A stretch of DNA of 64,000 bases from Roseiarcus sp050012775 (GTDB taxonomy: Bacteria; Pseudomonadota; Alphaproteobacteria; Rhizobiales; Beijerinckiaceae). The stretch's first letter is position 1; each line of letters begins with the position of its first letter. The position numbers and the translations under genes are program-made. This document shows, piece by piece, positions 1-10,658 of the stretch. Below the pieces are notes generated by a model. It searched no databases. It was given only the letters and a program-made list of their open reading frames with translations, and had not been told where the DNA came from. The DNA lies in the NCBI GenBank assembly GCA_050012775.1, contig JBEKGN010000022.1:15898-79897 (forward strand), given 5' to 3'.

Positions 1-1340
1 AAGCCCTTGACCGTGTCTTCGATCTTCACCTGCACGCCCGGCGAGCCGGTGAACACCGCCGCCACGTCGAACGGCTGCGACAGGAAGCGCTCGATCTTGC
101 GGGCGCGCGCGACGGTGAGCTTGTCCTCTTCGGACAATTCGTCCATGCCGAGAATGGCGATGATGTCCTGGAGCGCCTTGTAGCGCTGCAACACCTGCTG
201 CACGCGGCGCGCCACGGCGTAATGCTCCTCGCCGACGACCGAGGGCGTCAACATGCGCGAAGTCGAATCGAGCGGATCGACGGCGGGGTAGATGCCCTTT
301 TCCGCGATCGAGCGCGAAAGCACGGTGGTGGCGTCCAAATGGGCGAACGAGGTCGCCGGCGCCGGATCGGTCAAATCGTCCGCGGGCACGTAGATCGCCT
401 GCACCGAAGTGATCGAGCCCTTGGTCGTCGTGGTGATGCGCTCTTGCAGCGCGCCCATGTCGGTGGCCAAGGTCGGCTGATAGCCGACCGCCGACGGGAT
501 GCGGCCGAGAAGCGCCGAAACTTCCGAACCCGCCTGGGTGAAGCGGAAGATGTTGTCGATGAAGAACAGCACGTCCTGACCCTGATCCCGGAAATACTCG
601 GCGACGGTGAGGCCGGAAAGCGCGACGCGCATGCGCGCGCCCGGCGGCTCGTTCATTTGACCGAACACCAGCGCGCATTTGGAAACCACGTTCGGATCGG
701 GGTTGTGCGGGTCGGCGTTGACCTTCGACTCGATGAACTCGTGATAGAGATCGTTGCCTTCGCGCGTGCGCTCGCCGACGCCGGCGAACACCGAATTGCC
801 GCCGTGCGTCTTGGCGACGTTGTTGATCAGCTCCTGGATGAGCACGGTCTTGCCGACGCCCGCGCCGCCGAACAGGCCGATCTTGCCCCCCTTGGCGTAA
901 GGCGCGAGCAGGTCGACGACCTTGATGCCGGTGATGAGAATCTGCGCTTCCGTCGATTGCTCGACATAGGAAGGCGTGGGTTGATGGATCGCGCGGCGCG
1001 CCTCCATCGGCACTGGGCCGGCTTCGTCGACCGGCTCGCCGATGACGTTCATGATGCGCCCGAGCGTGCCCGCGCCGACCGGCACGGAGATCGGCCCGCC
1101 GGTGTCCTTCACTTGCTGGCCGCGCACCAACCCTTCCGAAATGTCCATCGCAATGCAGCGCACCGAGTTTTCGCCCAAATGCTGCGCGACTTCCAAAATG
1201 AGCCGCGAGCCTTGGTTGTCGGTTTCCAGTGCGTTGAGAATGGGCGGCAGTTCGCCGTCGAACTTCACGTCGACGACGGCGCCGATCACCTGGGTGACGC
1301 GGCCGGTGGAGTTCGCGGCGTTCGCCGTATCTTGCGCCAT
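1..1340 (-). CDS. atpD: F1 ATP synthase subunit beta (partial, C-terminus off the left edge)
   Basis: Catalytic beta subunit of the F1 sector, making ATP on the cytoplasmic side of the inner membrane. The ATG is at 1340-1338 and about 446 residues are visible; family members are about 470-480 residues, so roughly 30 C-terminal residues lie outside the window. Visible hallmarks are the N-terminal beta-barrel (GRVTQVIGAVVDVKF), the Walker A loop GGAGVGKT, the GERTREGNDLYHE segment with the catalytic Glu, the Walker B strand DVLFFIDNIFRF and the signature PAVDPLDSTSRML. It follows atpG on the same strand with a gap of about 50 bp, as in the alphaproteobacterial atpHAGDC operon; atpC would be expected just beyond the edge. 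Confidence 0.97.
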   Translation of the reverse strand, partial: MAQDTANAANSTGRVTQVIGAVVDVKFDGELPPILNALETDNQGSRLILEVAQHLGENSVRCIAMDISEGLVRGQQVKDTGGPISVPVGAGTLGRIMNVIGEPVDEAGPVPMEARRAIHQPTPSYVEQSTEAQILITGIKVVDLLAPYAKGGKIGLFGGAGVGKTVLIQELINNVAKTHGGNSVFAGVGERTREGNDLYHEFIESKVNADPHNPDPNVVSKCALVFGQMNEPPGARMRVALSGLTVAEYFRDQGQDVLFFIDNIFRFTQAGSEVSALLGRIPSAVGYQPTLATDMGALQERITTTTKGSITSVQAIYVPADDLTDPAPATSFAHLDATTVLSRSIAEKGIYPAVDPLDSTSRMLTPSVVGEEHYAVARRVQQVLQRYKALQDIIAILGMDELSEEDKLTVARARKIERFLSQPFDVAAVFTGSPGVQVKIEDTVKG

Positions 1341-1392
1341 GTCTTGACGTCCTCGTTTCGAATCCTGGAGGTCGCTCGCGCGACGGGTTGGC

Positions 1393-2262
1393 TCAGAGCG
1401 CCTCGGCGCCCGAAATGATTTCGATCAGTTCCTTGGTGATCATCGCCTGGCGGGTGCGGTTGTAGCGAAGCGTGTATTTCTTCACCATCTCGCCGGCGTT
1501 GCGGGTCGCATTGTCCATCGCGCTCATCTGCGCCCCGAAGAACGAGGCCGTGTTCTCGAGCAGAGCGCGATAGATGCGCACGCTCACGGCGCGCGGCAGC
1601 AATTGCGAGAGGATTTCGCTTTCGTCGGGCTCGTAGTGGTAGACCGGCGCGCGCTCGTCCTTCGCGCCGAGTTCCGGGGGAATCAGCTGCTGGGCGGTCG
1701 GAATCTGCGAGATCACCGACTTGAACCGCGCGAAGAACAGCGTGCAGACGTCGAACTCGCCGAGTTCGAAGAGATCGATCAGCTTCTTGGCGATCGGCTG
1801 GGCCGTCTCAAAGGCGATGGAGCGCACGCCGCGCAGATCGATCTGATCGATGATCGCCTTTTCATGGGTGCGCCGGAGCTGGTCGTAGCCCTTCTTGCCG
1901 ATGCAGAGAATCTTGACCGTCTTGCCTTGCTGGGCGAGCGCGTTGGCGCGATCGCGCGCCAAGCGCACGATCGAAGTGTTGAAAGCGCCGCAAAGCCCGC
2001 GCTCGCCCGTGCAGACCACGAGCAAGTGCGTCTGGTTCGAGCCGCTGCCGGAAAGCAATGGCGGCGTCTGCGCGCCTTGCGCGATCCCGCCGGCGAGATT
2101 GGCGAGCACCAGCTCGACTTTCTCGGCGTAGGGCCGCGCCGCCTCGACCGCGCTTTGCGCGCGGCGCAACTTCGACACGGCGACCATCTGCATGGCCTTG
2201 GTGATCTTCTGCGTCGACTTGACGGAGGCGATCCGGTTTCTCAGGTCCTTTAAGGACGGCAT
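1393..2262 (-). CDS. atpG: F1 ATP synthase subunit gamma
   Basis: Central rotor shaft of F1, coupling proton-driven c-ring rotation to catalysis in the alpha3beta3 head. The 289-residue length is normal. The N-terminal helix has the family motif RIASVKSTQKITKAMQMVA, and the C-terminal helix has the conserved stretch MDNATRNAGEM followed by YNRTRQAMITKELIEI; together these two helices form the shaft. It lies 28 bp after atpA and about 50 bp before atpD in one transcription unit. Start is an ATG at 2262. Nothing unusual is visible. Confidence 0.97.
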   Translation of the reverse strand: MPSLKDLRNRIASVKSTQKITKAMQMVAVSKLRRAQSAVEAARPYAEKVELVLANLAGGIAQGAQTPPLLSGSGSNQTHLLVVCTGERGLCGAFNTSIVRLARDRANALAQQGKTVKILCIGKKGYDQLRRTHEKAIIDQIDLRGVRSIAFETAQPIAKKLIDLFELGEFDVCTLFFARFKSVISQIPTAQQLIPPELGAKDERAPVYHYEPDESEILSQLLPRAVSVRIYRALLENTASFFGAQMSAMDNATRNAGEMVKKYTLRYNRTRQAMITKELIEIISGAEAL

Positions 2263-2290
2263 CGCGAAGCTCGGCTAAGGAAACGGGATT

Positions 2291-3819
<1,529 letters not shown>

Positions 3820-3820
<1 letters not shown>

Positions 3821-4383
3821 CAGCCGACCTCTTTCATGCGTGTGCGAATTGCGTTGAGTTTGGTTTTCAGCGAGCCGTCGACCATGCGCGAACCGAGCTT
3901 GACGACGAGCCCGCCGATGATCGAGGGATCGACCTTGGCGGTCAGGTCGACTTCCTTGCCGCCGGAGGCGGCGCGCAGCGATTCCTTCAGCGCGGCGACG
4001 TTCGCGTCGCTAAGCGGCGCGGCGCTGGTGACTTCGGCGCGCGTCACGCCGCGAAAGGCGTCGTTGAGCTTGCCGTAATCGGCGATCATGTCGCGAATGG
4101 CGAAGAGGCGCCGCTTGGCGGCGACCAGCTTGATGAAATTGGCGGCGATTCCGGAAACGCCGGCCCGCTCGAGAATCGCGCTCAAGGCCTTGAGCTGCTC
4201 CTGGGCCGAAAACACCGGGCTGCGCACCAGGCGCTGCAGATCCGGGCTTTCGGCGATCATGGCGTCGAAAGCGGCGAGGGAGGCGGCGACGCCGTCGGTG
4301 TCGCGGGCGTCCCTGGCCAGGGAGAACAGCGCCGACGCGTAGCGCCCCGCCACTCCCGAAACGATGTCGTCCTGTTCAGCCAA
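3820..4383 (-). CDS. atpH: F1 ATP synthase subunit delta
   Basis: Peripheral-stalk subunit (OSCP-like) that ties F1 to the b subunits. It has 187 residues, normal for the family, with the N-terminal helical domain (GVAGRYASALFSLA) and the C-terminal conserved segment VDPSIIGGLVVKLGSRMVDGS. It is the first visible gene of the atpHAGD cluster and ends in a TGATG junction with atpA. The start chosen is a TTG at 4383, with an AAAGAG stretch upstream; no ATG gives a complete first helix, so the start is slightly uncertain. Confidence 0.95.
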
Positions 4384-4614
4384 TTCACTGCTCTTTCACA
4401 GGCTCAGCGTCGTGACCGACGCCGCGATCAAAGCGAGGTCGATCCCGCGTAAATCCACCATTGATCCGTCAAACGCCGCGGCGCAGGGTCAAAGCCGCCC
4501 GAACCCCAAGGCGCGGGTTGCCTAACATAGGACTTTTCGCAGCGCAACCGCCGAAAGTCGCGAATTGAACGCCCCGAACCCGTGGCGAACGAGCGCGAAC
4601 CGCGAGGCGCGCGG
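4384..4614 (-). promoter_or_regulatory. Intergenic region expected to carry the atp operon promoter
   Basis: This 231-bp gap lies between the stop of the DUF2278 gene and the atpH start, both on the minus strand. The atpHAGDC promoter is expected here by position. I could not identify convincing -35/-10 boxes or a strong terminator hairpin, so this is inference from gene layout only. Confidence 0.3.
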
Positions 4615-5676
4615 TTACGCGAAGCTCGTGCTCCAGCCGGCTTTCGGATCGCCGCCGAGATAGGCGACGCCGTCGACGCGAAGATTGCCGGCGTTGACGA
4701 GCGTGACGAGGCCGCCGCCGTCGCTCAAGGCGCCCGCCGGCAGCGCCGCGGGGATGGGATGGCCGGGCGGCAGATGGGTCGCGGGGAGGGGATAGGTCCT
4801 TTGGGCGTCGACGAGCAGGCGCCAATTCGTCAGATCGATCGCCTCGGCGGTCATGTTGGCGACGACGATCACGCCGGTTCCGTCGGGCGCGCGATGCGCC
4901 GAGGTGATTTCGGCGGCGCGCTTAGGGATAGGCAGCGGCGCCAAGGCGCCCTGGCTGAAATCGTAGAGCGGCGCTTCGCAGCCGGTGGCGCCGAAGAGGA
5001 CGTCGCCGCTGTCGTTGGTGTGCCAGGCCTGGCTCTGGAACGCGAGAAAGATCGCGCTCATGGCGCGGGCGCGCGCGTCCCAGATGAAGCAGGCGCCGTC
5101 GTGCCAGACGCCGTTTTCGTGCAGGCGCAGGTCGAGCGCGCGCGGGTCGCCTTGCGCCATATGGACATTGTCGAGGCCGAACGCCGTCTCCGGCGTGTAG
5201 CCGAACGCCTCGTCGGTCTGATGCGCATTGTCCTTGGCGAACGCGTTGCCGTAGAAAAACACGTCGCAGTCCTGCGCCTTGGCGACTTGCAGCATCGCGC
5301 TCAGCCGATGCACCAGCCCGTCGTCGCCCGCGCCCTCGGGCGGCAGGATTCGCATGGCGTTGGGATTGAAGAGATTGGCGCGCTGGAAATCGATCGCGCC
5401 GCCGACGTAGGAGCGCTCGACTGGCGACAGCCCTTGCGGGCGCGCCAGCACCGAGGGGACGATCGGGTGGGAAAAGTCGTGGTCGATATAATAATAGAGA
5501 TAGGACTTGCCGACCGGCTCGCCCGGCGCGTCCTTGTCGGAGCGCACGTTGATGGTGGCGAACCATTGGGCGCCGCCGGCCTCGAGGACGACCCACAAAT
5601 GCGGATTGGTCGGCGGCTGCGCCGGCGCGAAGGCATGGACCTTGCCGCGCAGGCATTGGTAGTTGATGTGACCCAT
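4615..5676 (-). CDS. DUF2278 (YukJ-like) family protein
   Basis: Protein of unknown function resembling the YukJ/DUF2278 family. With the ATG at 5676 it has 353 residues and starts MGHINYQCLRGK, typical of the family; a further in-frame start at 5703 would add nine residues. A GGGGG stretch sits five bases upstream of the 5676 ATG. The N-terminal part (HLWVVLEAGGAQWFATINVRS, then YYYIDHDFSHPI) and the central segment (DVFFYGNAFAKDN, then GLDNVHMAQGDPR and DGACFIWDARARAMSAIFLAFQ) match the family pattern. The last about 100 residues (GVIVVANMTAEAIDLTNWRL) resemble a lamin-tail-type beta domain. No signal peptide or membrane segment is visible. Monocistronic, and no function is suggested by its neighbours. 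Confidence 0.8.
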   Translation of the reverse strand: MGHINYQCLRGKVHAFAPAQPPTNPHLWVVLEAGGAQWFATINVRSDKDAPGEPVGKSYLYYYIDHDFSHPIVPSVLARPQGLSPVERSYVGGAIDFQRANLFNPNAMRILPPEGAGDDGLVHRLSAMLQVAKAQDCDVFFYGNAFAKDNAHQTDEAFGYTPETAFGLDNVHMAQGDPRALDLRLHENGVWHDGACFIWDARARAMSAIFLAFQSQAWHTNDSGDVLFGATGCEAPLYDFSQGALAPLPIPKRAAEITSAHRAPDGTGVIVVANMTAEAIDLTNWRLLVDAQRTYPLPATHLPPGHPIPAALPAGALSDGGGLVTLVNAGNLRVDGVAYLGGDPKAGWSTSFA

Positions 5677-6157
5677 GCAGCCCCCGAACGGACGCGCTCG
5701 CATGGCGCGCCGCGGGTCAGCCTAGGGGATGGTTCACGAATTTAGCAAGGGTGGCGCACGCCACGCAGCGCCGATCTTGGCGAGCGCCTCGTTCGCCGGA
5801 TTCGCTAAATCGGCGTCGCTCCCTCCGGATGCGCGTCCCAAGTCCGCCCGCGATCATTCCTGCCGCTGGTCTTGTTATTTGCGCCGCCCCTTGCTTGAGG
5901 AAAAATGCGACATCCCGCGCCTGGCGTGTCGCCGTTACCCCGTGCCCTGGATCGGTTCACAGTAAGTGTTAACTAAATCGATTAAATTATCTCTATGTTT
6001 TTCCACTGACGTAAAGTCATCCAGTGTAACCTAAGGGTAGTTCGTCAGTTGGGTAACTATTGCTTAAGCTTGCCGAGGCGAAAGCAGCTTTTGGCGGCAC
6101 AGAGCATAACCAAACGTCGAATTCGGGCGACGGGTCCGGGCGGGCGAAGGAGACGTT
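5677..6157. other. Non-coding gap with an AT-rich stretch and a nested inverted repeat
   Basis: This 481-bp stretch separates the divergent DUF2278 gene and the small exported peptide. The first 270 bases are GC-rich and hold no credible gene. From about 5955 to 6060 the sequence becomes AT-rich, unlike its surroundings. Within it 6004-6026 forms a nested inverted repeat: arms CACTG (6004-6008) and CAGTG (6022-6026) around TGAC (6007-6010) and GTCA (6016-6019). It is positioned to be an operator or promoter region for the downstream + strand module. Confidence 0.4.
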
Positions 6158-6319
6158 ATGAGAATCAGCTTGCGAATGGGCGTATTATCCCTGGCGTTCG
6201 GCATTTTGTCCGCCGGAATGGTCGGGGCGGCGGCGCTTCTGCCATTGGAACAGTTGGGGCACAGCTACGCTCTTACGCTTCCGGCCGATCGGTCTTTTCA
6301 TGCGAATCACGCGATTTGA
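6158..6319 (+). CDS. Small exported peptide, 53 residues
   Basis: An ATG at 6158 preceded by a strong ribosome-binding site (GAAGGAGA, six bases upstream) opens a 53-residue frame. The product starts MRISLRMGVLSLAFGILSAG and continues MVGAAA, a textbook signal peptide, leaving a mature part of only about 28 residues. The same frame continues after the TGA at 6317-6319 for 36 more codons to a stop at 6427-6429, so a longer protein interrupted by a nonsense mutation is possible. It lies 161 bp upstream of the CHASE2 cyclase on the same strand. I do not recognise the family. Confidence 0.5.
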   Translation: MRISLRMGVLSLAFGILSAGMVGAAALLPLEQLGHSYALTLPADRSFHANHAI

Positions 6320-6480
6320 AGCAACGCCGCGGTTGGCTCCGACATCGGCCGCCGCAGCGCGTCGAGCCCTCTTTGCAAGCCTCTAGGCGCGGCCGACGGA
6401 TCGAGACGGGCAGCCGGTGGCAAAATATGAGAAAGGAGCGTTAAATAATATTTTCTAGGCCGGATAGGCCCGCCGACCTC

Positions 6481-8736
6481 GTGGAAGCGCCGATGAGAAA
6501 AGCCGTAGCGCGTAAATTGAGGGAACTACGCTATTATTTGCTTGTGGCGGCCGTCGCATACATCTCCACGCTGGTTCTGGGGACGCTATTGACCCCCGTG
6601 CGCGTCAGCCTGCAAAACCTCACATTTGATCAATATCAGCGCTGGCGCCCGCGCAGTTACGACGCCGATCAGCCCGTCCGCATTCTCGACATTGACGATG
6701 AATCCATTCGGCGCATCGGCCGCTGGCCATGGCCCCGCGAACAGATGGCGACAATCGTCGACGCGCTGGTAAAAGCCAATGTCGCGGCGATCAGTTTCGA
6801 CGTTCTATTCTCCGAGGAAGAACGACCAAGCGTCAGCAATGTCGGCTGCAGCGCCCATGCAGGCGCGTTGACCGGTCAGGACGCGGGCTGCGAAGAGCGC
6901 GCCGACGGCGATCGTGCCTTCGCTCGCGCCATCGCCAATCGACCTGTCGTTCTCGGCAGTCTTTTCACGGCAACGAAAAACGGCGTCGGAAGCGGAATTC
7001 CCGCGAAAGCCGGCTTTGCAATCGCGGGCGATGCGCCGGCGCCTTACTTGAGCCATTTATACGGAACCCTCGCTCCGCGGCCTATTCTTATGGAAAACGC
7101 GGCGGGAATCGGCTTCATGAACTGGTTGCCGGACAGCGATCGCGTCATTCGACGCGTGCCGCTGTTGCTCGACGTCAACGGACAGTTGCAACCGAGCCTC
7201 GCGATGGAGTCCTTGCGGGTCGGCCAAGGCGCTTCGAGCTATCTCATCAAGTCGACCAACGCCAGCGGGGAACCCGCCTTTGGCGAGAGCGCTGGCGTTC
7301 GCGCAATCAAGGTTGGCGATTTTGTAATTCCCACCCAGTCGGCCGCCGACATTCGTCTGTATTTTGCGAATTCCGACGAGCGGCGCTCGATTCCCGCTTG
7401 GAAAATACTCAGCGAAGGCGCCGACCTGTCAGACCTTGCCGGCAGGATCGTCATTGTCGGCGCCAGCGCCTCGCTCCTTTCGGACGTGATCGCGACACCG
7501 CTCAATCCGTCAACCCCGGGCGTCGAGGCGCATGCGCAACTGATTGAACAAATTCTTGCCGGCGTGGTGTTGCTGCGCCCCGACTGGGCGCCCGGCGCGG
7601 AAATACTGGCAGGCGCCGTCGTCACGTTCGCGCTCGTCGCGGCGACGCCGCTCGTGCCTGTCCTCGGCAGCACGCTGTTAGGCGCCATCGCCAGCGCCGG
7701 AATGGCGTGGGCGAGCTGGTTGGCGTTCACCCGCCACGGCGTGCTGCTCGACCCGATCACCCCCAGCCTTTCCTCGGGATTTGTGTTTTTGGCGGGCGTC
7801 GTGACGCTCTTCAGCCAGAAGCGGCGCCAGGTGCATGAGATTCGTTCGGCCTTTGGGCGGTTTGTCTCGCCTGCCGTCGTGGCGCGACTGGCCGAACATC
7901 CGGAAAATCTGCAACTCGGCGGGCAGCAGCGTCCGTTGACCCTGATGTTCTGCGACTTGCGTTCATTCACCACCCTTTCCGAGGGCCTCTCGGCGATCGA
8001 GCTCACGAGATTCTTGAACGAATATCTGACGCCAATGACCAATGTAGTGCTCAAGGAAATGGGAACCGTCGACAAATATATGGGCGACGCGATCATGGCT
8101 TTCTGGAATGCGCCGCTCGACGACCCGAGCCACGGCGTTCATGCGGTGCGCGCGGCGCTGGAGATGCGCGAAACGCTGGCGCGGCTGAACGTCCAGTGGG
8201 CGAAATTAAACGACCGATCGGGACAGCCATTTCGCAAAGTGAAGTTTGGAGTGGGCTTGAATACGGGAGAATGTTGCGTCGGCAATCTGGGATCCACGCT
8301 GAGATTCGACTATTCCGCGATCGGCGATGAAGTGAACGTCGCGTCCAGGCTCGAGGGCGCCTCGAAGATTTTCGGCGTCGATATCGTGGCGAGCGCCTCG
8401 ACGCGCGATCAAGCGATCGACTTCGCGTGGCTCGAAATCGATTGGGTCCTCCTCAAGAACAAGACCCGCCCAATCTCTGTTTTCGCCTTGGCGGGTAGCG
8501 CCAGCTATGCAGGCAGCGCAAGCTTCCGGGAACTTGCCGCGCGGCATGAAGAAATCTTGACCGCCTACAAAGCGCGCGAATTTGCGATGGCGATGGACAA
8601 GGCGAAGGAGGCGGCGAAGCTGGCGCCTGACGAGGTCAAAGGGCTCTACCTTTACTATCAGAGGCGCTTTGGCGAGCTCGTCAGCAGCGATCTCGCCCCG
8701 TCCTGGGCTCCAATGATCGCGCTCGAGGAAAAATAG
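6481..8736 (+). CDS. CHASE2-domain adenylate/guanylate cyclase (class III)
   Basis: Membrane-bound class III nucleotide cyclase of 751 residues. One membrane helix (about 18-38) is followed by a large extracytoplasmic CHASE2 sensor domain (about 40-335, with the motif RILDIDDESIRRIGRWPWPR). Three membrane helices (about 345-440) lead to the cytoplasmic catalytic domain (about 475-660). The metal-binding aspartates are visible in LTLMFCDLRSFTTLSEG and DKYMGDAIMAFWNAP, and the base/transition-state region in FDYSAIGDEVNVASRLEG. A C-terminal helical tail follows. The start may be GTG 6481 or ATG 6493. The substrate (ATP or GTP) cannot be read with certainty. It is followed on the same strand by the Slam-like and FecR genes, suggesting a linked signalling and export function. 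Confidence 0.93.
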   Translation: MEAPMRKAVARKLRELRYYLLVAAVAYISTLVLGTLLTPVRVSLQNLTFDQYQRWRPRSYDADQPVRILDIDDESIRRIGRWPWPREQMATIVDALVKANVAAISFDVLFSEEERPSVSNVGCSAHAGALTGQDAGCEERADGDRAFARAIANRPVVLGSLFTATKNGVGSGIPAKAGFAIAGDAPAPYLSHLYGTLAPRPILMENAAGIGFMNWLPDSDRVIRRVPLLLDVNGQLQPSLAMESLRVGQGASSYLIKSTNASGEPAFGESAGVRAIKVGDFVIPTQSAADIRLYFANSDERRSIPAWKILSEGADLSDLAGRIVIVGASASLLSDVIATPLNPSTPGVEAHAQLIEQILAGVVLLRPDWAPGAEILAGAVVTFALVAATPLVPVLGSTLLGAIASAGMAWASWLAFTRHGVLLDPITPSLSSGFVFLAGVVTLFSQKRRQVHEIRSAFGRFVSPAVVARLAEHPENLQLGGQQRPLTLMFCDLRSFTTLSEGLSAIELTRFLNEYLTPMTNVVLKEMGTVDKYMGDAIMAFWNAPLDDPSHGVHAVRAALEMRETLARLNVQWAKLNDRSGQPFRKVKFGVGLNTGECCVGNLGSTLRFDYSAIGDEVNVASRLEGASKIFGVDIVASASTRDQAIDFAWLEIDWVLLKNKTRPISVFALAGSASYAGSASFRELAARHEEILTAYKAREFAMAMDKAKEAAKLAPDEVKGLYLYYQRRFGELVSSDLAPSWAPMIALEEK

Positions 8737-9285
8737 ACTGCGCGAGATCGAAGATCGCAAGAGCGATAATTCCCCAGTATTGCTTGGTCGCGCAAATCTG
8801 TTTTCCGCGAATTTCGTCCGAATCGCGCCTGTCGCAATTCCGGGGCTCCGACTCGAGAGGAATCGATGGGCTGGCCGACCGCGATCCTTCGGGACGTTCC
8901 CGATCCGCGGACGGGGCAATGGGCCGCGTCCCTCCGCCGCGCGCTTCCTCTACCCTGCCGGAAGCATTCTATAGACGTATTTCGGATCGATGCCGACAAG
9001 CGGCAGTTCAGAGCGTTTTTCTCAAGACACGGCGTGTGATCGCTATTGACGAAACAGCCTAAGACTGCGAACAATCCCTGGGGCACGTCAGCGCACATCA
9101 TTTCCTGATCAAACACAATTGGTGGGGCTATGAGTCAAGCGCGTTGTAATTCTCATTCGCTTGATCGATTGCCGCTAAGCCATTTCGCCGGCGGCGCAAT
9201 TTGCGCCGATGGCGTGCGCGGCCGGCCGCCGCGCCGGATCGAGGTCTTGCGCCGCTTTTTGGCCGCACGGCTCCAGGGGTCGGCG
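8737..9285. other. Intergenic gap without a convincing gene
   Basis: This 549-bp region lies between the cyclase and the TPR/barrel gene. Reading frames here are short, arginine-rich and lack family features. An in-frame ATG at 9130, with GGTGGGG just upstream, would add 52 residues to the downstream protein but would bury its signal peptide, so I treat 9130-9285 as untranslated leader. No clear hairpin terminator or repeat was seen. Confidence 0.45.
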
Positions 9286-10644
9286 ATGCGCCTGAGCGCG
9301 ACGGCGCGAGCCGTGGGGCTCGCCGGTCTCGTGCTTTTTGGCGCCGGCGGCGCGTTTGCCCAGATGGCGCCAGCGCCGAGCGACGGCGATCTGCGCGCCG
9401 CGGCGGACTTGCTGTTCAAGCGCATGCTCATGAAGCCCAACGACCTCGATGCGACCTTCCGCTATTCGGAGATCGAGACGAAGCTCGGCGATTACGAGGC
9501 GGCGATCGGGGCGTTGGAGCGCATGCTATTCTACAATCCGAACCTGCCGCGCGTGAAGCTCGAGCTGGGCGCCCTGTATTTCCGGCTGCGTTCCTACGAG
9601 ATGGCGAGGAGCTATTTCAACGCGGCGATTGCTTCCCCTGACACGCCCCAGGACGTGCGCGACGAGGTGGCGACCTTCATCGTGGCGATCGATCGCGCCG
9701 TCGCCGAAAATCAATTCGCCATGTTCGCGCAGATCGGCGTGCGCAGTCAGAGCAACGCCAACGCGGGCCCGAACAGCCCCTTGGTGCAGGCGCTCGGGCA
9801 GAACGCGACGCTGTCGAGCCAGTTCCAGAGGGCCCCGGATTGGAACGCCTTCGCGATCGCGACCGTGCATCACTTCTATGATTTCGGCGATCAGCGCGGC
9901 GACGGCTGGGAATCGGATCTGACGGCCTATGATGCGCGCCAGTTCAAGATCGCACGCGTGGATCTGGCGCTGGTCGAAGCGTCGACCGGGCCTCGTCTCG
10001 GACTGGGCGACTTCTCCGGGGTTTCGATCCATCCTTATGTCCTCGGCAATGTCGTGACTTTGGGCGACGGCTATTATCTGGGCACGGTCGGGGGCGGCGC
10101 CTCGCTGCGCCTGCAGCTCCCGGCGGCGATCGAACTCAACCCCGGCGTGGAATATCGCGACCGGCGGTTCGCCAATTCGGGCGATTACCCCACCTCGAGC
10201 CTCCAGACCGGCAATCAGTGGATCGGCTATGCCATTGGCGCGGGACCGCTGCCGATGATCGCGGGCTTGTCCTGGCAGGCGCGCTTCGCTTTCACCCACG
10301 ACATCGCCACCGGTTACACGCCCTATTCCTACAACGACGCGTCGGCGGATTTGTCGCTGCCTTACGCCTTCCCGGCGCCCGCTTTCGCGCGGTCGGGGGC
10401 GCCCTGGACCTTCGCGCCTTTCCTCGGCTATTCGCACACGGCCTATGCGGCGCCGGATCCGATCGTCAACCCGGTCGTGACCCGCCTCGATCAGCAATGG
10501 CGGGCCGGCGCGACGCTCGACATGACATTTTACAAGAATGTCGGCTTTGCCCTGCAGGTTCAATATCTGCAGACGCAATCGACGGTCTCGAACTACTCCA
10601 CTCGCGACTTCATGGTCTCGGGAGGCCCTACGATCCGCTTCTGA
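9286..10644 (+). CDS. TPR plus outer-membrane beta-barrel protein, Slam/type XI secretion (DUF560)-like
   Basis: Predicted outer-membrane export protein of 452 residues. A signal peptide (about 1-26, ending GAGGAFAQ) precedes a tetratricopeptide region (about 35-140: LGDYEAAIGALERMLFYNPN, then LGALYFRLRSYEMARSYFNA). A linker AVAENQFAMFAQIGVRSQSN leads to a long series of alternating beta strands ending in aromatic ...SGGPTIRF, a typical barrel C-terminus. The order periplasmic TPR, then barrel starting with a G-x-R/Y-x-SN-x-N motif, is that of surface lipoprotein assembly modulators (Slam/DUF560, type XI secretion). The next gene, 14 bp away, encodes a protein with a TbpB-like C-terminal barrel, the usual class of Slam cargo. 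Start 9286 was chosen because it places the signal peptide at the N-terminus. A generic TPR porin is the alternative. Confidence 0.72.
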   Translation: MRLSATARAVGLAGLVLFGAGGAFAQMAPAPSDGDLRAAADLLFKRMLMKPNDLDATFRYSEIETKLGDYEAAIGALERMLFYNPNLPRVKLELGALYFRLRSYEMARSYFNAAIASPDTPQDVRDEVATFIVAIDRAVAENQFAMFAQIGVRSQSNANAGPNSPLVQALGQNATLSSQFQRAPDWNAFAIATVHHFYDFGDQRGDGWESDLTAYDARQFKIARVDLALVEASTGPRLGLGDFSGVSIHPYVLGNVVTLGDGYYLGTVGGGASLRLQLPAAIELNPGVEYRDRRFANSGDYPTSSLQTGNQWIGYAIGAGPLPMIAGLSWQARFAFTHDIATGYTPYSYNDASADLSLPYAFPAPAFARSGAPWTFAPFLGYSHTAYAAPDPIVNPVVTRLDQQWRAGATLDMTFYKNVGFALQVQYLQTQSTVSNYSTRDFMVSGGPTIRF

Positions 10645-10658
10645 TCTCGGAGGATGGC

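Noticed and set aside
222..1418. Long plus-strand open frame opposite atpD
   Set aside because: It is the complement of the ATP synthase beta gene; Arg/Asp-rich composition and no family features mark it as a shadow frame.
5677..6157. CRP-type operator in the AT-rich stretch
   Set aside because: The nested repeat does not fit TGTGA-N6-TCACA; left as an unassigned inverted repeat.
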